A stretch of DNA of 50,803 nt from Bacteroidaceae bacterium (GCA_017483765.1 JAFUVE010000035.1:1-50803); one strand, 5' to 3'; positions 8,776 through 18,295 are shown, numbered from the stretch's first letter. Program-made: numbers and translations. Notes: a model not told the origin generated them from the letters alone.

Positions 8776-8821
8776 TGGAGGCCCAAAGCCGTTGTCTGAT
8801 GGCTCTTCCTCCACTAACGGC
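8776..8821 (-). other. Hairpin with competing partner in the Ro60 leader
   Basis: TGGAGG and CCTCCA (8776-8781 with 8808-8813) form a six-pair outer stem, enclosing AGAGCC with GGCTTT (8785-8790 with 8801-8806). A competing perfect stem is possible between 8788-8793 and 8816-8821 (GCCGTT with AACGGC), which would break the inner stem. It lies 40 to 90 bases before the start codon of the Ro60 gene. The structures are visible; a regulatory switch is only an inference. Confidence 0.45.
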
Positions 8822-8913
8822 AACCACGTATTGATCATGATTTACTTCATCTTTGTATTGCAGATATACTATTTTATATATGCCTACATGGAATTGGAGA
8901 GAAAAACAGAAAG

Positions 8914-9012
8914 GGAGTAAATGCGGTGATACATTCGCACAGAGACTTTAAAAAAAATGATGTATCTAAAATCACTCGAAGTAACCCTACGCTACGTCAA
9001 CCGCATTTCTCC
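8914..9012 (-). ncRNA. Candidate Y RNA upstream of Ro60
   Basis: The 99 bases on the minus strand fold into a Y-RNA-like shape. The ends form a 13-pair stem: GGAG and AAATGCGGT (9000-9012) pair with ACCGCATTT and CTCC (8914-8927), with a single bulged A at 8918. A bulge in the closing stem is also a feature of known Y RNAs. Directly stacked on this stem is a perfect seven-pair hairpin (8960-8966 with 8928-8934, GATACAT/ATGTATC) with a U-rich loop. A short hairpin TTACT-TCG-AGTGA (8972-8984) completes a three-way junction; its loop region contains TTCGA, like a tRNA T loop. After the stem comes a pyrimidine-rich run (CTTTCTGTTTTTCTC). It lies between a strong promoter and the Ro60 gene on the same strand. 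Whether it is processed or an independent transcript cannot be told from sequence. Confidence 0.55.
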
Positions 9013-9069
9013 ACTCATCCAGTTCACATTTCCCCCGGTTTCAAAGAGCTCTTATTTTTAATTTCGATG

Positions 9070-9106
9070 CAAAGTTAGGATTGTGCTACGCAAAAGTTCT
9101 GCGTAG
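9070..9106 (-). promoter_or_regulatory. Promoter of the Y RNA candidate and Ro60, with palindromic operator
   Basis: The -7 box TAACTTTG lies at 9070-9077 (minus strand), so transcription should start near 9063. Over the -33 region sits a perfect inverted repeat, CTACGCA and TGCGTAG, at 9086-9092 and 9100-9106, with a seven-base centre. Its position suggests an operator for a dimeric regulator (inference). The motif CTACGCTACG recurs inside the RNA candidate at 8987-8996. Confidence 0.65.
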
Positions 9107-9226
9107 ATAAAAAAATTTTTATTGTTGTCGTAAAAAATATGGTACTTCAGGAATATTTGTGGAAGAAAATCCTATATCGTTGTTTGACCGTGCTTCGCCG
9201 GTCAGATGTGCGGGCGAGCCGCCCAC

Positions 9227-9333
9227 TATCCCAGCCGATGTCCTGTCGGAATGAAAAAGGAGACCCAAAGTTCGACAGAGATGAAATCGGACGTGTATCC
9301 CAGCCGACGTCCTGTCGGAATGAAAAAGGGGAC
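9227..9333. repeat. Two 38-base direct repeats with a 31-base spacer
   Basis: Copies at 9227-9264 and 9296-9333 match at 36 of 38 positions. Each contains an internal hairpin, CCGA and TCGG around seven bases. Two small hairpins (GACCG/CGGTC and GGGCG/CGCCC) lie directly before copy 1. The spacing resembles a CRISPR unit, but there are only two copies and no cas genes. It is more likely a dispersed intergenic repeat. Confidence 0.8.
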
Positions 9334-9527
9334 AGCAGATGACAATAAAATTAATCACCACACGAAATCCTGAATAACCTAAAAAAATAGAGATGGAGAG
9401 CATATACAAGAGCCCGCGGGATGTCACACTGTAAATTCACCATTCAAGTAAATCATTTCTAATCAAGCAGATATGGGTATTTCCCCTATCGTATGGGAAA
9501 AATCCAATGGCAATTAGGGAATTAACA

Positions 9528-9559
9528 TTTGGTGGTTTGGATAAACTTTCCTAACTTTG
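9528..9559 (+). promoter_or_regulatory. Promoter of the His/Gly/Asn-rich protein gene
   Basis: TTTG at 9528-9531 and TAACTTTG at 9552-9559 are 20 bases apart, an excellent Bacteroidetes promoter. The leader is about 50 bases. Confidence 0.8.
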
Positions 9560-9614
9560 CGTCATCAAAAAGATAGAAACAGAAAAAATTATTAACAATT
9601 AATACGAAAGCCTT

Positions 9615-10379
9615 ATGAAAAAGTTATTACTCATGACCATGTTTCTCGCAGCGACGCTGACGATGAACGCCCTACCAATCGACGAAGCACAGCGTGAGGC
9701 CCTCTTCCTCACCGACAAGATGGCATACGAACTCGACCTGACCGAAGAGCAGTATGAACTGGCCTACGAGGTGAACCTGGACTATCTGCTCAGCATCAAC
9801 TACCACGGTGACCTTTACGGCACATGGTGGAGCCGCCGCAACGCAGACCTTCGCTATATTCTCTCCGACTATCAGTATCGTATCTACGTTGGGCTCAACT
9901 ACTTCTATCGCCCGTTGGCATGGAGAGGCGGCAGATGGTACTACCCAATCTACGGACGCTATGCTGACCGCTATCACTTCTATCGCGCCCGTCCTCACGG
10001 ATTCGGTGTTTACAGAGGAGGACACAACCGCATCCACGGACACTACAACAGGCCCATCCACCGTCCGCACGCCGGAAGAATCGGTAATCACCCAGGTGGA
10101 CATCCGGGAGGACACTACGGAGGACATCCGGGCGGACATCCAGGCGGACACGTAGGAGGCAACCATCCAGGTGGCAACTACAACAACCGCAACTACAATG
10201 GTGGCGGCAACCGCCCTGGAGGGAACTACAACGGCAACCACAACGACAATCGCAACTACAACGGTGGCGGCAACAACAGGAACTACAACGGCGGCGGCCA
10301 CCGTCCAGGCAACATCCGCTCACAGCAGAACCGCTCCAACAGCTCCGGACGAGTAGCAGCCCCTGGACGCCGCAGATAA
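9615..10379 (+). CDS. Secreted His/Gly/Asn-rich low-complexity protein
   Basis: I do not recognise a characterised family. The 254-residue product has a signal peptide (to about residue 20), then a folded-looking part of about 110 residues rich in Tyr, Trp and Arg, with acidic helix LDLTEEQYELAYEVN and later segments such as YRIYVGLNYFYRPL. From about residue 130 the chain is low complexity: GGHPGGH-type repeats, then NYNGGGN-type repeats, then a basic end. The His-rich part could bind metal ions (inference). The isoelectric point should be high. It has its own strong promoter and a 20-pair bidirectional terminator, so it is monocistronic. A calcium- or RNA-related function cannot be inferred. 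Confidence 0.85.
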   Translation: MKKLLLMTMFLAATLTMNALPIDEAQREALFLTDKMAYELDLTEEQYELAYEVNLDYLLSINYHGDLYGTWWSRRNADLRYILSDYQYRIYVGLNYFYRPLAWRGGRWYYPIYGRYADRYHFYRARPHGFGVYRGGHNRIHGHYNRPIHRPHAGRIGNHPGGHPGGHYGGHPGGHPGGHVGGNHPGGNYNNRNYNGGGNRPGGNYNGNHNDNRNYNGGGNNRNYNGGGHRPGNIRSQQNRSNSSGRVAAPGRRR

Positions 10380-10391
10380 GCAAATCACAAA

Positions 10392-10436
10392 AAAATAAAA
10401 AATGTGCTCAGACTTTCTGAGCACATTTTTTATTTT
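10392..10436. terminator. Bidirectional terminator
   Basis: A 20-pair stem (10392-10411 with 10417-10436) closes a five-base loop, with A and T runs at its base. It ends the plus-strand gene and also overlaps the last codon and stop of the convergent DUF1573 gene. Confidence 0.9.
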
Positions 10437-11209
10437 CCACATACCACCTTGATAATTTTCTTTGGAGAGATCTGGTCGTTGGAGTAGATGATGAACTGCT
10501 GGGGGTCGTCTGCGTCCTTCATCTTCGCTGTGTCCACCCAGACTTTGATTTTGAACGTCTGGTTTTTCTTCAGCGCCAGCTGCGGACATTCCACGAGTAC
10601 AGCCCCCGACGCCTCCACCTTCTCCACCAAGAGCAAGGCGTCTCCGCGATTGCTGATAGTCAGCGTTCCCTTCAGCTTCTTGTCGGGCTTGAATTTACCT
10701 ACAATCAACGATGATGTCGATGTGAGCATCACAGGCTTGGCATAGTCAATCAGGGGCTGCTTTGCAGACTGGGTTTCTTGGGCGACAACCGGTTTTTCTT
10801 CCTCAGGCTCAACCACCTGCTTCTGCTGCACCACCTCGTGGTCCACCACCTTGCATTTCATCCTCACCAGCTGCGGCTCGGCATCCAGGCTGTTCCTCAC
10901 CTCGATCATGCGGTCGAACCGTCCGAGCATCTCAGCGTTGTAAGTGACGACGACACGTCCGGTTCCCCCTGGCTGGATAGTGCCTCTCGTCCATTCCGGC
11001 TCCATGCATCCACAGCCCGGATCCACATATTGGATGGTCAGCGGCTGCCCGCTCTTATTCGTGAACACATAGGTGGCCGTAATGGGATGATACCACTGCG
11101 TAAGGCCCACGTCGATGGATTCTTCCTTAAAAGACAATGACTGTCCATGCGTGACAGCTACCGTCAGAAGCGTCAGCAGACCGACAAGAAAAAACTTCAC
11201 TCTATTCAT
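10430..11209 (-). CDS. DUF1573 domain protein, secreted
   Basis: The preferred start is the ATG at 11209 (MNRVKFFLVG), giving 259 residues with a signal peptide cleaved after about THGQS. The open frame runs 26 codons further upstream, but that part is not a plausible signal sequence. Residues about 25-130 are a DUF1573 immunoglobulin-like domain with the family hallmark VDPGCGCMEPEW. A Glu/Gln/Val-rich linker follows (about 135-165), then a second similar domain (about 175-255). DUF1573 proteins are common in the Bacteroidetes envelope; their role is not established. It follows the MBL-fold gene by 82 bases on the same strand and ends inside a shared terminator. Confidence 0.88.
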   Translation of the reverse strand: MNRVKFFLVGLLTLLTVAVTHGQSLSFKEESIDVGLTQWYHPITATYVFTNKSGQPLTIQYVDPGCGCMEPEWTRGTIQPGGTGRVVVTYNAEMLGRFDRMIEVRNSLDAEPQLVRMKCKVVDHEVVQQKQVVEPEEEKPVVAQETQSAKQPLIDYAKPVMLTSTSSLIVGKFKPDKKLKGTLTISNRGDALLLVEKVEASGAVLVECPQLALKKNQTFKIKVWVDTAKMKDADDPQQFIIYSNDQISPKKIIKVVCGK

Positions 11210-11291
11210 TATAATATATATAAATACAAGCGTATGGTTTGAATATAGCCCCAGTCTTAACAGAGAAAAGAGTAATTCCACTCTCAACCCT

Positions 11292-12088
11292 TTAAAACTC
11301 TATACTGAACTGCATCCCGTCGTATGCCAGATGTCGGTGGGGTGGCAGCTTGGCCGCCTCCTCTGCATGCAGACCAACGTGATGGGACATGTGGATGATA
11401 TACGCCTCCTCAGCTCCCAGCTTGTCAGCAAACGCCACCGCGTCTTCCACCGACTGGTGTGTCATATGCTCTTCATGACGCAAGCCGTTCACAATCAGGT
11501 ATCTGACGCCATGCAGGAGACGTTCCTGGTCGGGGTGGATGGTCTTCATGTCGGTGACATACGCAAAACAGCCGATTCGGAAAGCCAGAATCGGCAGTTT
11601 TCCGTGCATCACCTGCAGCGGCAGCACATCCACACCGTTCACCTTTACCGCCTGTCCCGGCTCCACCCGTTCGAGGTCGATTCCCGGCACCCCCGGATAC
11701 CTCACATCTTTAGGTGTGAAGCAATAAGGAATGCGTTCCATCAGGTGTGTGGCACAATAGTCGTCGGCATAAATCACCATGTCTCCAAATACGGAGAATG
11801 GCCTGATGTCGTCGATTCCGCCCACGTGGTCGTAATGCTCGTGGCTGATGAAAATAGCGTCGATAGGTTGGAATCCGTTACGCAGCATCTGCTGACGGAA
11901 GTCGGGCCCGCAGTCCAGGAGTATGCGTGTGACGCCGTTCTTCGCCGACGGGTCGTCGATTTCCACGAGTGCAGAACACCGCAACCGCTTGTCGCGCGGG
12001 TCGTCGGAGGTACACACCCTGCATTTACACCCCAACTGCGGCACGCCGCATGAGGTGCCAGTGCCCAGAAGAGTCACTCGCATCCTGC

Positions 12089-12092
<4 letters not shown>
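11292..12092 (-). CDS. MBL-fold metal-dependent hydrolase, PhnP-like
   Basis: The 266-residue protein has the metallo-beta-lactamase fold with the metal motif SHEHYDHVGGIDD (about residues 94-106), further ligands near MKTIHPDQ and a final IIHMSHH. The N-terminus contains GTSCGVPQLGCKCRVC, a zinc-binding Cys cluster typical of the PhnP group of cyclic phosphodiesterases. No phn genes are nearby, so the substrate is open. Its start codon overlaps the murB stop by four bases (ATGA type), which implies translational coupling with murB. Confidence 0.9.
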
Positions 12093-13313
<1,221 letters not shown>

Positions 13314-13319
13314 TAAAAA

Positions 13320-14144
13320 TTACTTCAGTCCTGCTTTCAGGCTTCTGATGACAGCGGAGTTGAAGCCGGCATGGTCGAGCTCGTTGAGCCCCTTGATTGT
13401 GGTTCCACCCGGGGTGGTCACCTTGTCGATGGCAGCCTCCGGATGCAGGCCGGTCTCGCGCAACAGTGTGATGGCTCCGTCCATGGTCTGCATGGCAATC
13501 TGCTGAGCGTCTTTGGGATAGAAGCCCATCTCAACGCCCGCCTCCATCTGCGCGCGGATATAGCGCATGATATAAGCGATGCCACAGCTGGCCATCATCA
13601 TGCCAGGGCCTACCATCTTCTCCTCGCACACATTCACCTCTCCGACCATCCTGAAGAGCGCAGCCACCTTTTCAGTTGCCTCGTTCGTCACGCTCACACC
13701 TGGAGCCACGAACGACATGCTCTTGCCAAACTCCGCTCCGATGTTAGGGATGACATAGAAGAACTGGGCCTCGCCCACTCCCTCCTGTCCGGAGAAGAAG
13801 CCCTCGAGCTTTTCGGTGGTGATGCCAGCCGCGTCGGACACGATAATCTGATTGTCGAAGTCGATCACAGGCGCGATCTCATCGGCCACCACCTCCACGA
13901 GCCACGGCTTGACAGCCAGCACCACAATGTCGGCGCCCTTCACGGCCTCCGCATTGTCTGTGAACGTGTTGATACCAGGGAAAGTCTGCTTGAAATTGTC
14001 AAGCACTTGTGTGTTGCGGTCGGCGATGTTGATGTCAGCCTCGCTGGACAGCACGTTGCCCGCTCCGCCTTTCTGGGCTGCTTTCGCCCATCCTTTGATT
14101 AAGGCACCGCCCATATTGCCGGCACCAATTACTGCTATTTTCAC
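13320..14144 (-). CDS. proC: Pyrroline-5-carboxylate reductase
   Basis: ProC reduces pyrroline-5-carboxylate to proline with NAD(P)H. The 274-residue product begins KIAVIGAGNMGGALIKG, the Rossmann dinucleotide site. The family stretch IVVLAVKPW follows at about 70-78. The C-terminal dimer domain carries the signature GGTTIKGLNELDHAGF near residues 247-262, where family members have the conserved P-G-G-x-T. It lies 75 bases after pheS on the same strand, across a heptamer repeat. Confidence 0.96.
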   Translation of the reverse strand: MKIAVIGAGNMGGALIKGWAKAAQKGGAGNVLSSEADINIADRNTQVLDNFKQTFPGINTFTDNAEAVKGADIVVLAVKPWLVEVVADEIAPVIDFDNQIIVSDAAGITTEKLEGFFSGQEGVGEAQFFYVIPNIGAEFGKSMSFVAPGVSVTNEATEKVAALFRMVGEVNVCEEKMVGPGMMMASCGIAYIMRYIRAQMEAGVEMGFYPKDAQQIAMQTMDGAITLLRETGLHPEAAIDKVTTPGGTTIKGLNELDHAGFNSAVIRSLKAGLK

Positions 14145-14151
14145 TTTTTTT

Positions 14152-14183
14152 AGTTTAGAGTTTAGAGTTGAGAGTTGAGAAGT
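14152..14183. repeat. 7-base tandem repeat TTTAGAG/TTGAGAG
   Basis: Four copies fill most of the pheS-proC spacer; the same unit is at 3861-3909. Confidence 0.8.
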
Positions 14184-14219
14184 TTCGAGATTACGAAGAT
14201 TCGCGAACTCGGGAAAAAT

Positions 14220-15239
14220 TTAGTTTGCCGCCTCAAACTCGCGCAGGAATCTCACGTCGTTCTCAGAGAACATAAGGAGGTCCTTCACCTGGTATTTGAG
14301 GTTGGTGATGCGCTCGATGCCCATACCGAAGGCATAACCTTTATATTTCTTGCTGTCGATGCCGTTGAGCTCCAGCACCCGTGGATGTACCATGCCGCAT
14401 CCCAGGATTTCCACCCATCCTGTGTGCTTGCAGAATCCGCAGCCTTTTCCTCCACAGATGTTGCACGAGATGTCCATCTCCGCAGAAGGCTCGGTGAACG
14501 GGAAATAAGACGGACGCAAGCGGATTTTAGTGCCTTCGCCGAACATCTCCTGTGCGAAGAGCAACAGTACCTGCTTCAGGTCGGTGAACGACACCTGCTC
14601 ATCTACATAAAGCCCCTCCACCTGATGGAAGAAGCAGTGGGCACGTGCCGAGATGGCCTCATTACGGTAGACGCGTCCTGGGCAAATGATGCGTATAGGC
14701 GGCTGCTGACGCTCCATCACCCGGCTCTGGACCGATGACGTGTGTGTGCGGAGAATGATGTCGGGATGGCTCTCCACGAAGAAAGTGTCCTGCATGTCGC
14801 GAGCCGGATGGTCGTCGGCGAAATTCATCGCGCTGAACACATGCCAGTCGTCCTCCACCTCAGGTCCCTCGGCCAGGCAGAATCCCAGGCGAGAGAAAAT
14901 GTCCACGATCTCGCTCTTCACGATGTTCAGCGGATGGCGGGTGCCGAGAGGGAGCGGATATCCCGTTCGAGTGACGTCGAAATCACTGTCGTCGGCGTCG
15001 GATGTGGCAAATCCGTCACGCAACGCGTTGATTTTCTCCAGCGCCTTCGTCTTCAGCTCGTTGATTTTGATTCCGGTCTCCTTCTTCAGCTCCGCAGGCA
15101 CCGAACGGAAGTCGTTCATCAACGACGGAATGAGTCCTTTCTTACTAATATACTTAATTCGCAGCTTTTCCACATCATCAAGCGAAGTGGCCGTCAGTTG
15201 TGCCACTTCAGCAAGCAATGCCTCAATTTTTTCTAACAT
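14220..15239 (-). CDS. pheS: Phenylalanyl-tRNA synthetase, alpha subunit
   Basis: PheS is the catalytic subunit of the alpha2-beta2 enzyme that charges tRNA-Phe. The 339-residue product has the N-terminal coiled-coil (about 1-85) followed by the class II core. Motif 1 includes HPLNIVKSEI, motif 2 FHQVEGLYVDE and motif 3 GMGIERITNLKY near residues 312-323. GGKGCGFCKHTGWVEILGCGM lies in between, and the family normally has Cys or Gly here. The beta subunit gene pheT is not adjacent, which is common in Bacteroidetes. A perfect -7 box lies upstream at 15288-15295. Confidence 0.97.
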   Translation of the reverse strand: MLEKIEALLAEVAQLTATSLDDVEKLRIKYISKKGLIPSLMNDFRSVPAELKKETGIKINELKTKALEKINALRDGFATSDADDSDFDVTRTGYPLPLGTRHPLNIVKSEIVDIFSRLGFCLAEGPEVEDDWHVFSAMNFADDHPARDMQDTFFVESHPDIILRTHTSSVQSRVMERQQPPIRIICPGRVYRNEAISARAHCFFHQVEGLYVDEQVSFTDLKQVLLLFAQEMFGEGTKIRLRPSYFPFTEPSAEMDISCNICGGKGCGFCKHTGWVEILGCGMVHPRVLELNGIDSKKYKGYAFGMGIERITNLKYQVKDLLMFSENDVRFLREFEAAN

Positions 15240-15287
15240 GATTTATATTTTTTGATGTTTTATTCACGTTTTTTTAGAAATTTCATG

Positions 15288-15295
15288 CAAAGATA
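15288..15295 (-). promoter_or_regulatory. Promoter -7 box of pheS
   Basis: The minus strand reads TATCTTTG, a consensus -7 box, about 49 bases before the pheS start codon. It probably drives the pheS-proC-murB-MBL-DUF1573 run. On the opposite strand a weaker box (TAATATTTG, about 15366-15374) serves the divergent gene. Confidence 0.75.
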
Positions 15296-15385
15296 CGCAA
15301 TTTCGGCCATATTTTTACCATATAAAAAAATAAAACATTAAATTTGCATAAATTTTATACCTTATTAATATTTGAAAAAGCATAT

Positions 15386-16237
15386 ATGACTTACAGACGT
15401 CTGATTTTTGTGCTTGCAATTCTACCCTTCCTCGCTGCTTCCTGCAGCCAGTGCGAAAAGAAACAAGACCCGCTCGACGGGGAAATCCACAGCGACTCGG
15501 CCACAACCGACACGGCAGAGCGTGAACTCGACCTTTTCAAGAAACGAGCCATACCGTCGTCGGCCGACGCCAACTTCGAGGACTTCCTCTACGCATTCCT
15601 CACCGACGACGAATTCGCTGAGGCCCGCGTGGCCGACACCATCACCGTAGAGACTGGCGACAGCACCAGCCTTCTACCCGGAGAGTCATGGAACGACATG
15701 CACCTGTTCAAATACCAGAATCTGTACACCTATCTCTACACCAGCGAGCAAGACGAAGCACTGATTAAAAGCCCCGAGCTGACCTGCGTGGCATTCGAAT
15801 GGCTGAACCTCGACTCGCTGCATTCCGACCGATATGAATTTCACCTGACCGAGGGCAAGTGGATCCTCGACCACATCATCCGCCACCACACGATTGACCG
15901 CTTCCAGAACGACTTCCTCACATTCTACTGCCAGTTCATAGCCGACAAGGAATTCCAGGAGCAGTCCATCGCCAATCCCGTCCAGATTGTGTATGAGGAC
16001 GAAAGCGAAATGAACGAGGGCTCCACATACGACCTGAAACCAGGAGAGTGGGCCGAGTTTCATGCCCAGACCCCGATGCCCGACAAGACGATAGTGCTGA
16101 TGGACTACGGCCAGAAAGTGAATCCGGGCACCAGCATCAACTTCCTCGTCAGAAGCATCACCGAGGCCGCATACGCCAACTACCATTTCCGACGCACCCG
16201 CGGACAGTGGACCCTCTACAGCGTCAACTTGATGTAG
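15386..16237 (+). CDS. DUF4348-type lipoprotein
   Basis: I chose the ATG at 15386 because it is followed at once by a lipoprotein signal (MTYRRLIFVLAILPFLAASC, lipobox LAASC). The 283-residue mature protein is acidic and has two similar halves. Each has an FEDFLYAFLTDDEFA- or FLTFYCQFIADKEFQ-like segment, followed later by PGESWNDMHLFK or PGEWAEFHAQTP. This fits the DUF4348 family of Bacteroidetes lipoproteins, whose function is unknown. The internal duplication is my own observation. It is divergent from pheS. Confidence 0.8.
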   Translation: MTYRRLIFVLAILPFLAASCSQCEKKQDPLDGEIHSDSATTDTAERELDLFKKRAIPSSADANFEDFLYAFLTDDEFAEARVADTITVETGDSTSLLPGESWNDMHLFKYQNLYTYLYTSEQDEALIKSPELTCVAFEWLNLDSLHSDRYEFHLTEGKWILDHIIRHHTIDRFQNDFLTFYCQFIADKEFQEQSIANPVQIVYEDESEMNEGSTYDLKPGEWAEFHAQTPMPDKTIVLMDYGQKVNPGTSINFLVRSITEAAYANYHFRRTRGQWTLYSVNLM

Positions 16238-16239
16238 AA

Positions 16240-16449
16240 GTGTGCAACCCCGTGTGCACACGTTTCAATAAATGTGTGCATTTTTTATCCGCAATGATTG
16301 CACAAATAAGATATATTTGTGTAAATTACTAATAATTAACACTTTTTTTGATTATTATATCATTTATTTTGCCTAATTTTGAATCGTAAATGAGGCAGAA
16401 AGCCTTGAGTGTGCACCCCATGATTGCCCATCTCGAGCCAAAGTGTGCA
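16240..16449 (+). promoter_or_regulatory. Five GTGTGCA motifs and a promoter before the acyl-CoA synthetase
   Basis: GTGTGCA occurs at 16240, 16252, 16274, 16409 and 16443, always in the same direction. A consensus -7 box TAATTTTG lies at 16374-16381, so three copies are upstream of the promoter and two are in the leader. Repeated identical heptamers in the same orientation may be regulator sites; they could also be chance duplications. The rest of this 300-base spacer is AT-rich and shows no gene. Confidence 0.45.
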
Positions 16450-16537
16450 AAAAATATTAGTCATCACTAACACCTCATGCACCGCCCCATTTTCAGAAAC
16501 AACTAAAATAGAGAGAGAAAGCAAAATAAATAGATTT

Positions 16538-18211
16538 ATGTTAGAAAGATTTCTAAAACAAGTAAGTTTTTCGTCGATGGAGGATTTCAGGCAGAACCTG
16601 GAATATAGAGTACCGGAGAATTTCAATTTTGCCATCGACGTCATGGACGCATGGGCCCAGGAGGCTCCTGACAAACTTGCCATGTTATGGACAAACGACA
16701 AGGACGAGGAGATACACTACACCTTTGCAGACATCAAGAAGGAGTCGGACAAGGCCGCATCATTTTTCCAGCAATTGGGCATCGTCAAGGGCGACATGGT
16801 CATGCTCATTCTCAAACGTCGACATGAGTTCTGGACCTGCATGATGGCACTCAACAAAATCGGCGCCGTAGCCATTCCAGCCACATTCCTTCTCACAGCC
16901 AAAGACATCGTCTACCGATGCGGAAAAGCTTCAATCAAGGCCATCGTCACTTGCGGCGACGAGGAAATCACCGGCCACGTGAACGCGGCAATGCCAGAGT
17001 GCCCCTCTGTGAAGCACCGCATCAGCATCGGCCCGTTCATACCCAAAGGATGGCACGACTTGCATAAGGGAATGCAAGAGGCCCCCGCCTTCGTCAACCA
17101 CTACACCGACCGCAACGTCAACGACTACATGCTGATGTACTTCACCAGCGGCACCAGCGGTGAGCCCAAGATGGTGATCCACGACAACACATACGCCATA
17201 GGACACATAGCCACTGCCGCATTCTGGCATAACCTCCACCCCGACAGCCTACATCTCACCATCGCCGACACAGGATGGGGAAAAGCGGCCTGGGGAAAAC
17301 TCTATGGACAATGGTTCGTAGGCGCCACGCTGTTCGTCTACGACCACGAGAAATTCACGCCGGCAGACATACTGCACAAAATCGAACAATACAAGGTGAC
17401 CAGCCTCTGCGCTCCTCCAACGATATTCAGATTTCTGATCCGTGAGGACCTCAGCAAGTACGACCTCTCGAGCCTTCAATACTGCACAACTGCCGGCGAG
17501 GCACTCAACGGCGCCGTGTTCGACAAGTTCTACCAGCAGACCGGCATCAAGCTCAAAGAGGGATTCGGTCAGACCGAGACCACCCTCACCCTGGGCATCT
17601 TCCCCTGGATGGAGACCAAGCCCGGGTCGATGGGAGTGCCCAACCCCCAGTACGACGTGGCACTCATCAAGAACGACGGATCACTCGAGCCTGTCACCGA
17701 GCCAGGACAAATCGGCCAGATTGCACTGCGCACAGACCGCCGCCGTCAGCTCGGACTCTTCCGTGGCTACTACCGCAACGAGGCGCTGACCAAGTCCGTC
17801 TGGCACGACAACTACTACTTCACAGGCGACCTTGCCTATTTCGACGAAGACGGATACTACTGGTTTGTTGGCCGTGCCGACGACGTGATCAAGAGCAGCG
17901 GCTACCGCATCGGTCCGTTCGAAGTGGAGAGCGCGCTGATGACCCACCCGTCAGTCGTGGAATGCGCCATCACAGGTGTGCCCGACCCCATACGCGGGGA
18001 GGTGGTGAAAGCCACCATCGTCCTTGCACGGGAATGGAAAGACAAAGCCAGCGAAGAACTCATCATCGAGCTTCAGAACCACGTCAAGCGTGAGACAGCA
18101 CCTTATAAATATCCGCGCGTGATAGAGTTTGTGGATGAACTGCCGAAGACCACCAGCGGAAAAATCCGACGCGTAGAAATCCGCAAACGCGACCACCAGA
18201 AACAAGAATAA
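16538..18211 (+). CDS. AMP-forming acyl-CoA synthetase, medium-chain type
   Basis: This enzyme activates a carboxylic acid to acyl-AMP and then to acyl-CoA. I chose the ATG at 16538, giving 557 residues, the usual length; the open frame runs further but without family features. The P-loop-like motif YFTSGTSGEPKMVIHD is at about 201-216. Further on are TTAGEALNG, GFGQTET, YYFTGDLA and RADDVIKSSGYRIGPFEVE, and finally TSGKIRR with the catalytic Lys near residue 540. SGEPKMV and the spacing point to the medium-chain (ACSM-like) group rather than AcsA. The exact acid is unknown. It has its own promoter and a strong terminator. Confidence 0.93.
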   Translation: MLERFLKQVSFSSMEDFRQNLEYRVPENFNFAIDVMDAWAQEAPDKLAMLWTNDKDEEIHYTFADIKKESDKAASFFQQLGIVKGDMVMLILKRRHEFWTCMMALNKIGAVAIPATFLLTAKDIVYRCGKASIKAIVTCGDEEITGHVNAAMPECPSVKHRISIGPFIPKGWHDLHKGMQEAPAFVNHYTDRNVNDYMLMYFTSGTSGEPKMVIHDNTYAIGHIATAAFWHNLHPDSLHLTIADTGWGKAAWGKLYGQWFVGATLFVYDHEKFTPADILHKIEQYKVTSLCAPPTIFRFLIREDLSKYDLSSLQYCTTAGEALNGAVFDKFYQQTGIKLKEGFGQTETTLTLGIFPWMETKPGSMGVPNPQYDVALIKNDGSLEPVTEPGQIGQIALRTDRRRQLGLFRGYYRNEALTKSVWHDNYYFTGDLAYFDEDGYYWFVGRADDVIKSSGYRIGPFEVESALMTHPSVVECAITGVPDPIRGEVVKATIVLAREWKDKASEELIIELQNHVKRETAPYKYPRVIEFVDELPKTTSGKIRRVEIRKRDHQKQE

Positions 18212-18246
18212 AAAATTCAAGATAAAGACTTTCTTACGCTTTGAGA

Positions 18247-18286
18247 GCACGTGGGCATGAGAAGTCATGCCCACGTGCGTTGTTTT
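18247..18286 (+). terminator. Terminator of the acyl-CoA synthetase gene
   Basis: A perfect 14-pair stem (18247-18260 with 18265-18278) closes a four-base GAAG loop and is followed by GTTGTTTT. Confidence 0.9.
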
Positions 18287-18295
18287 AGAATAGTA

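Noticed and set aside
9227-9333. CRISPR array
   Set aside because: It has only two repeats and one spacer, and no cas gene in 50 kb.
9119-9427. Open frames across the 38-base repeat pair
   Set aside because: The residues come from the repeats themselves, and the frames have no start context.
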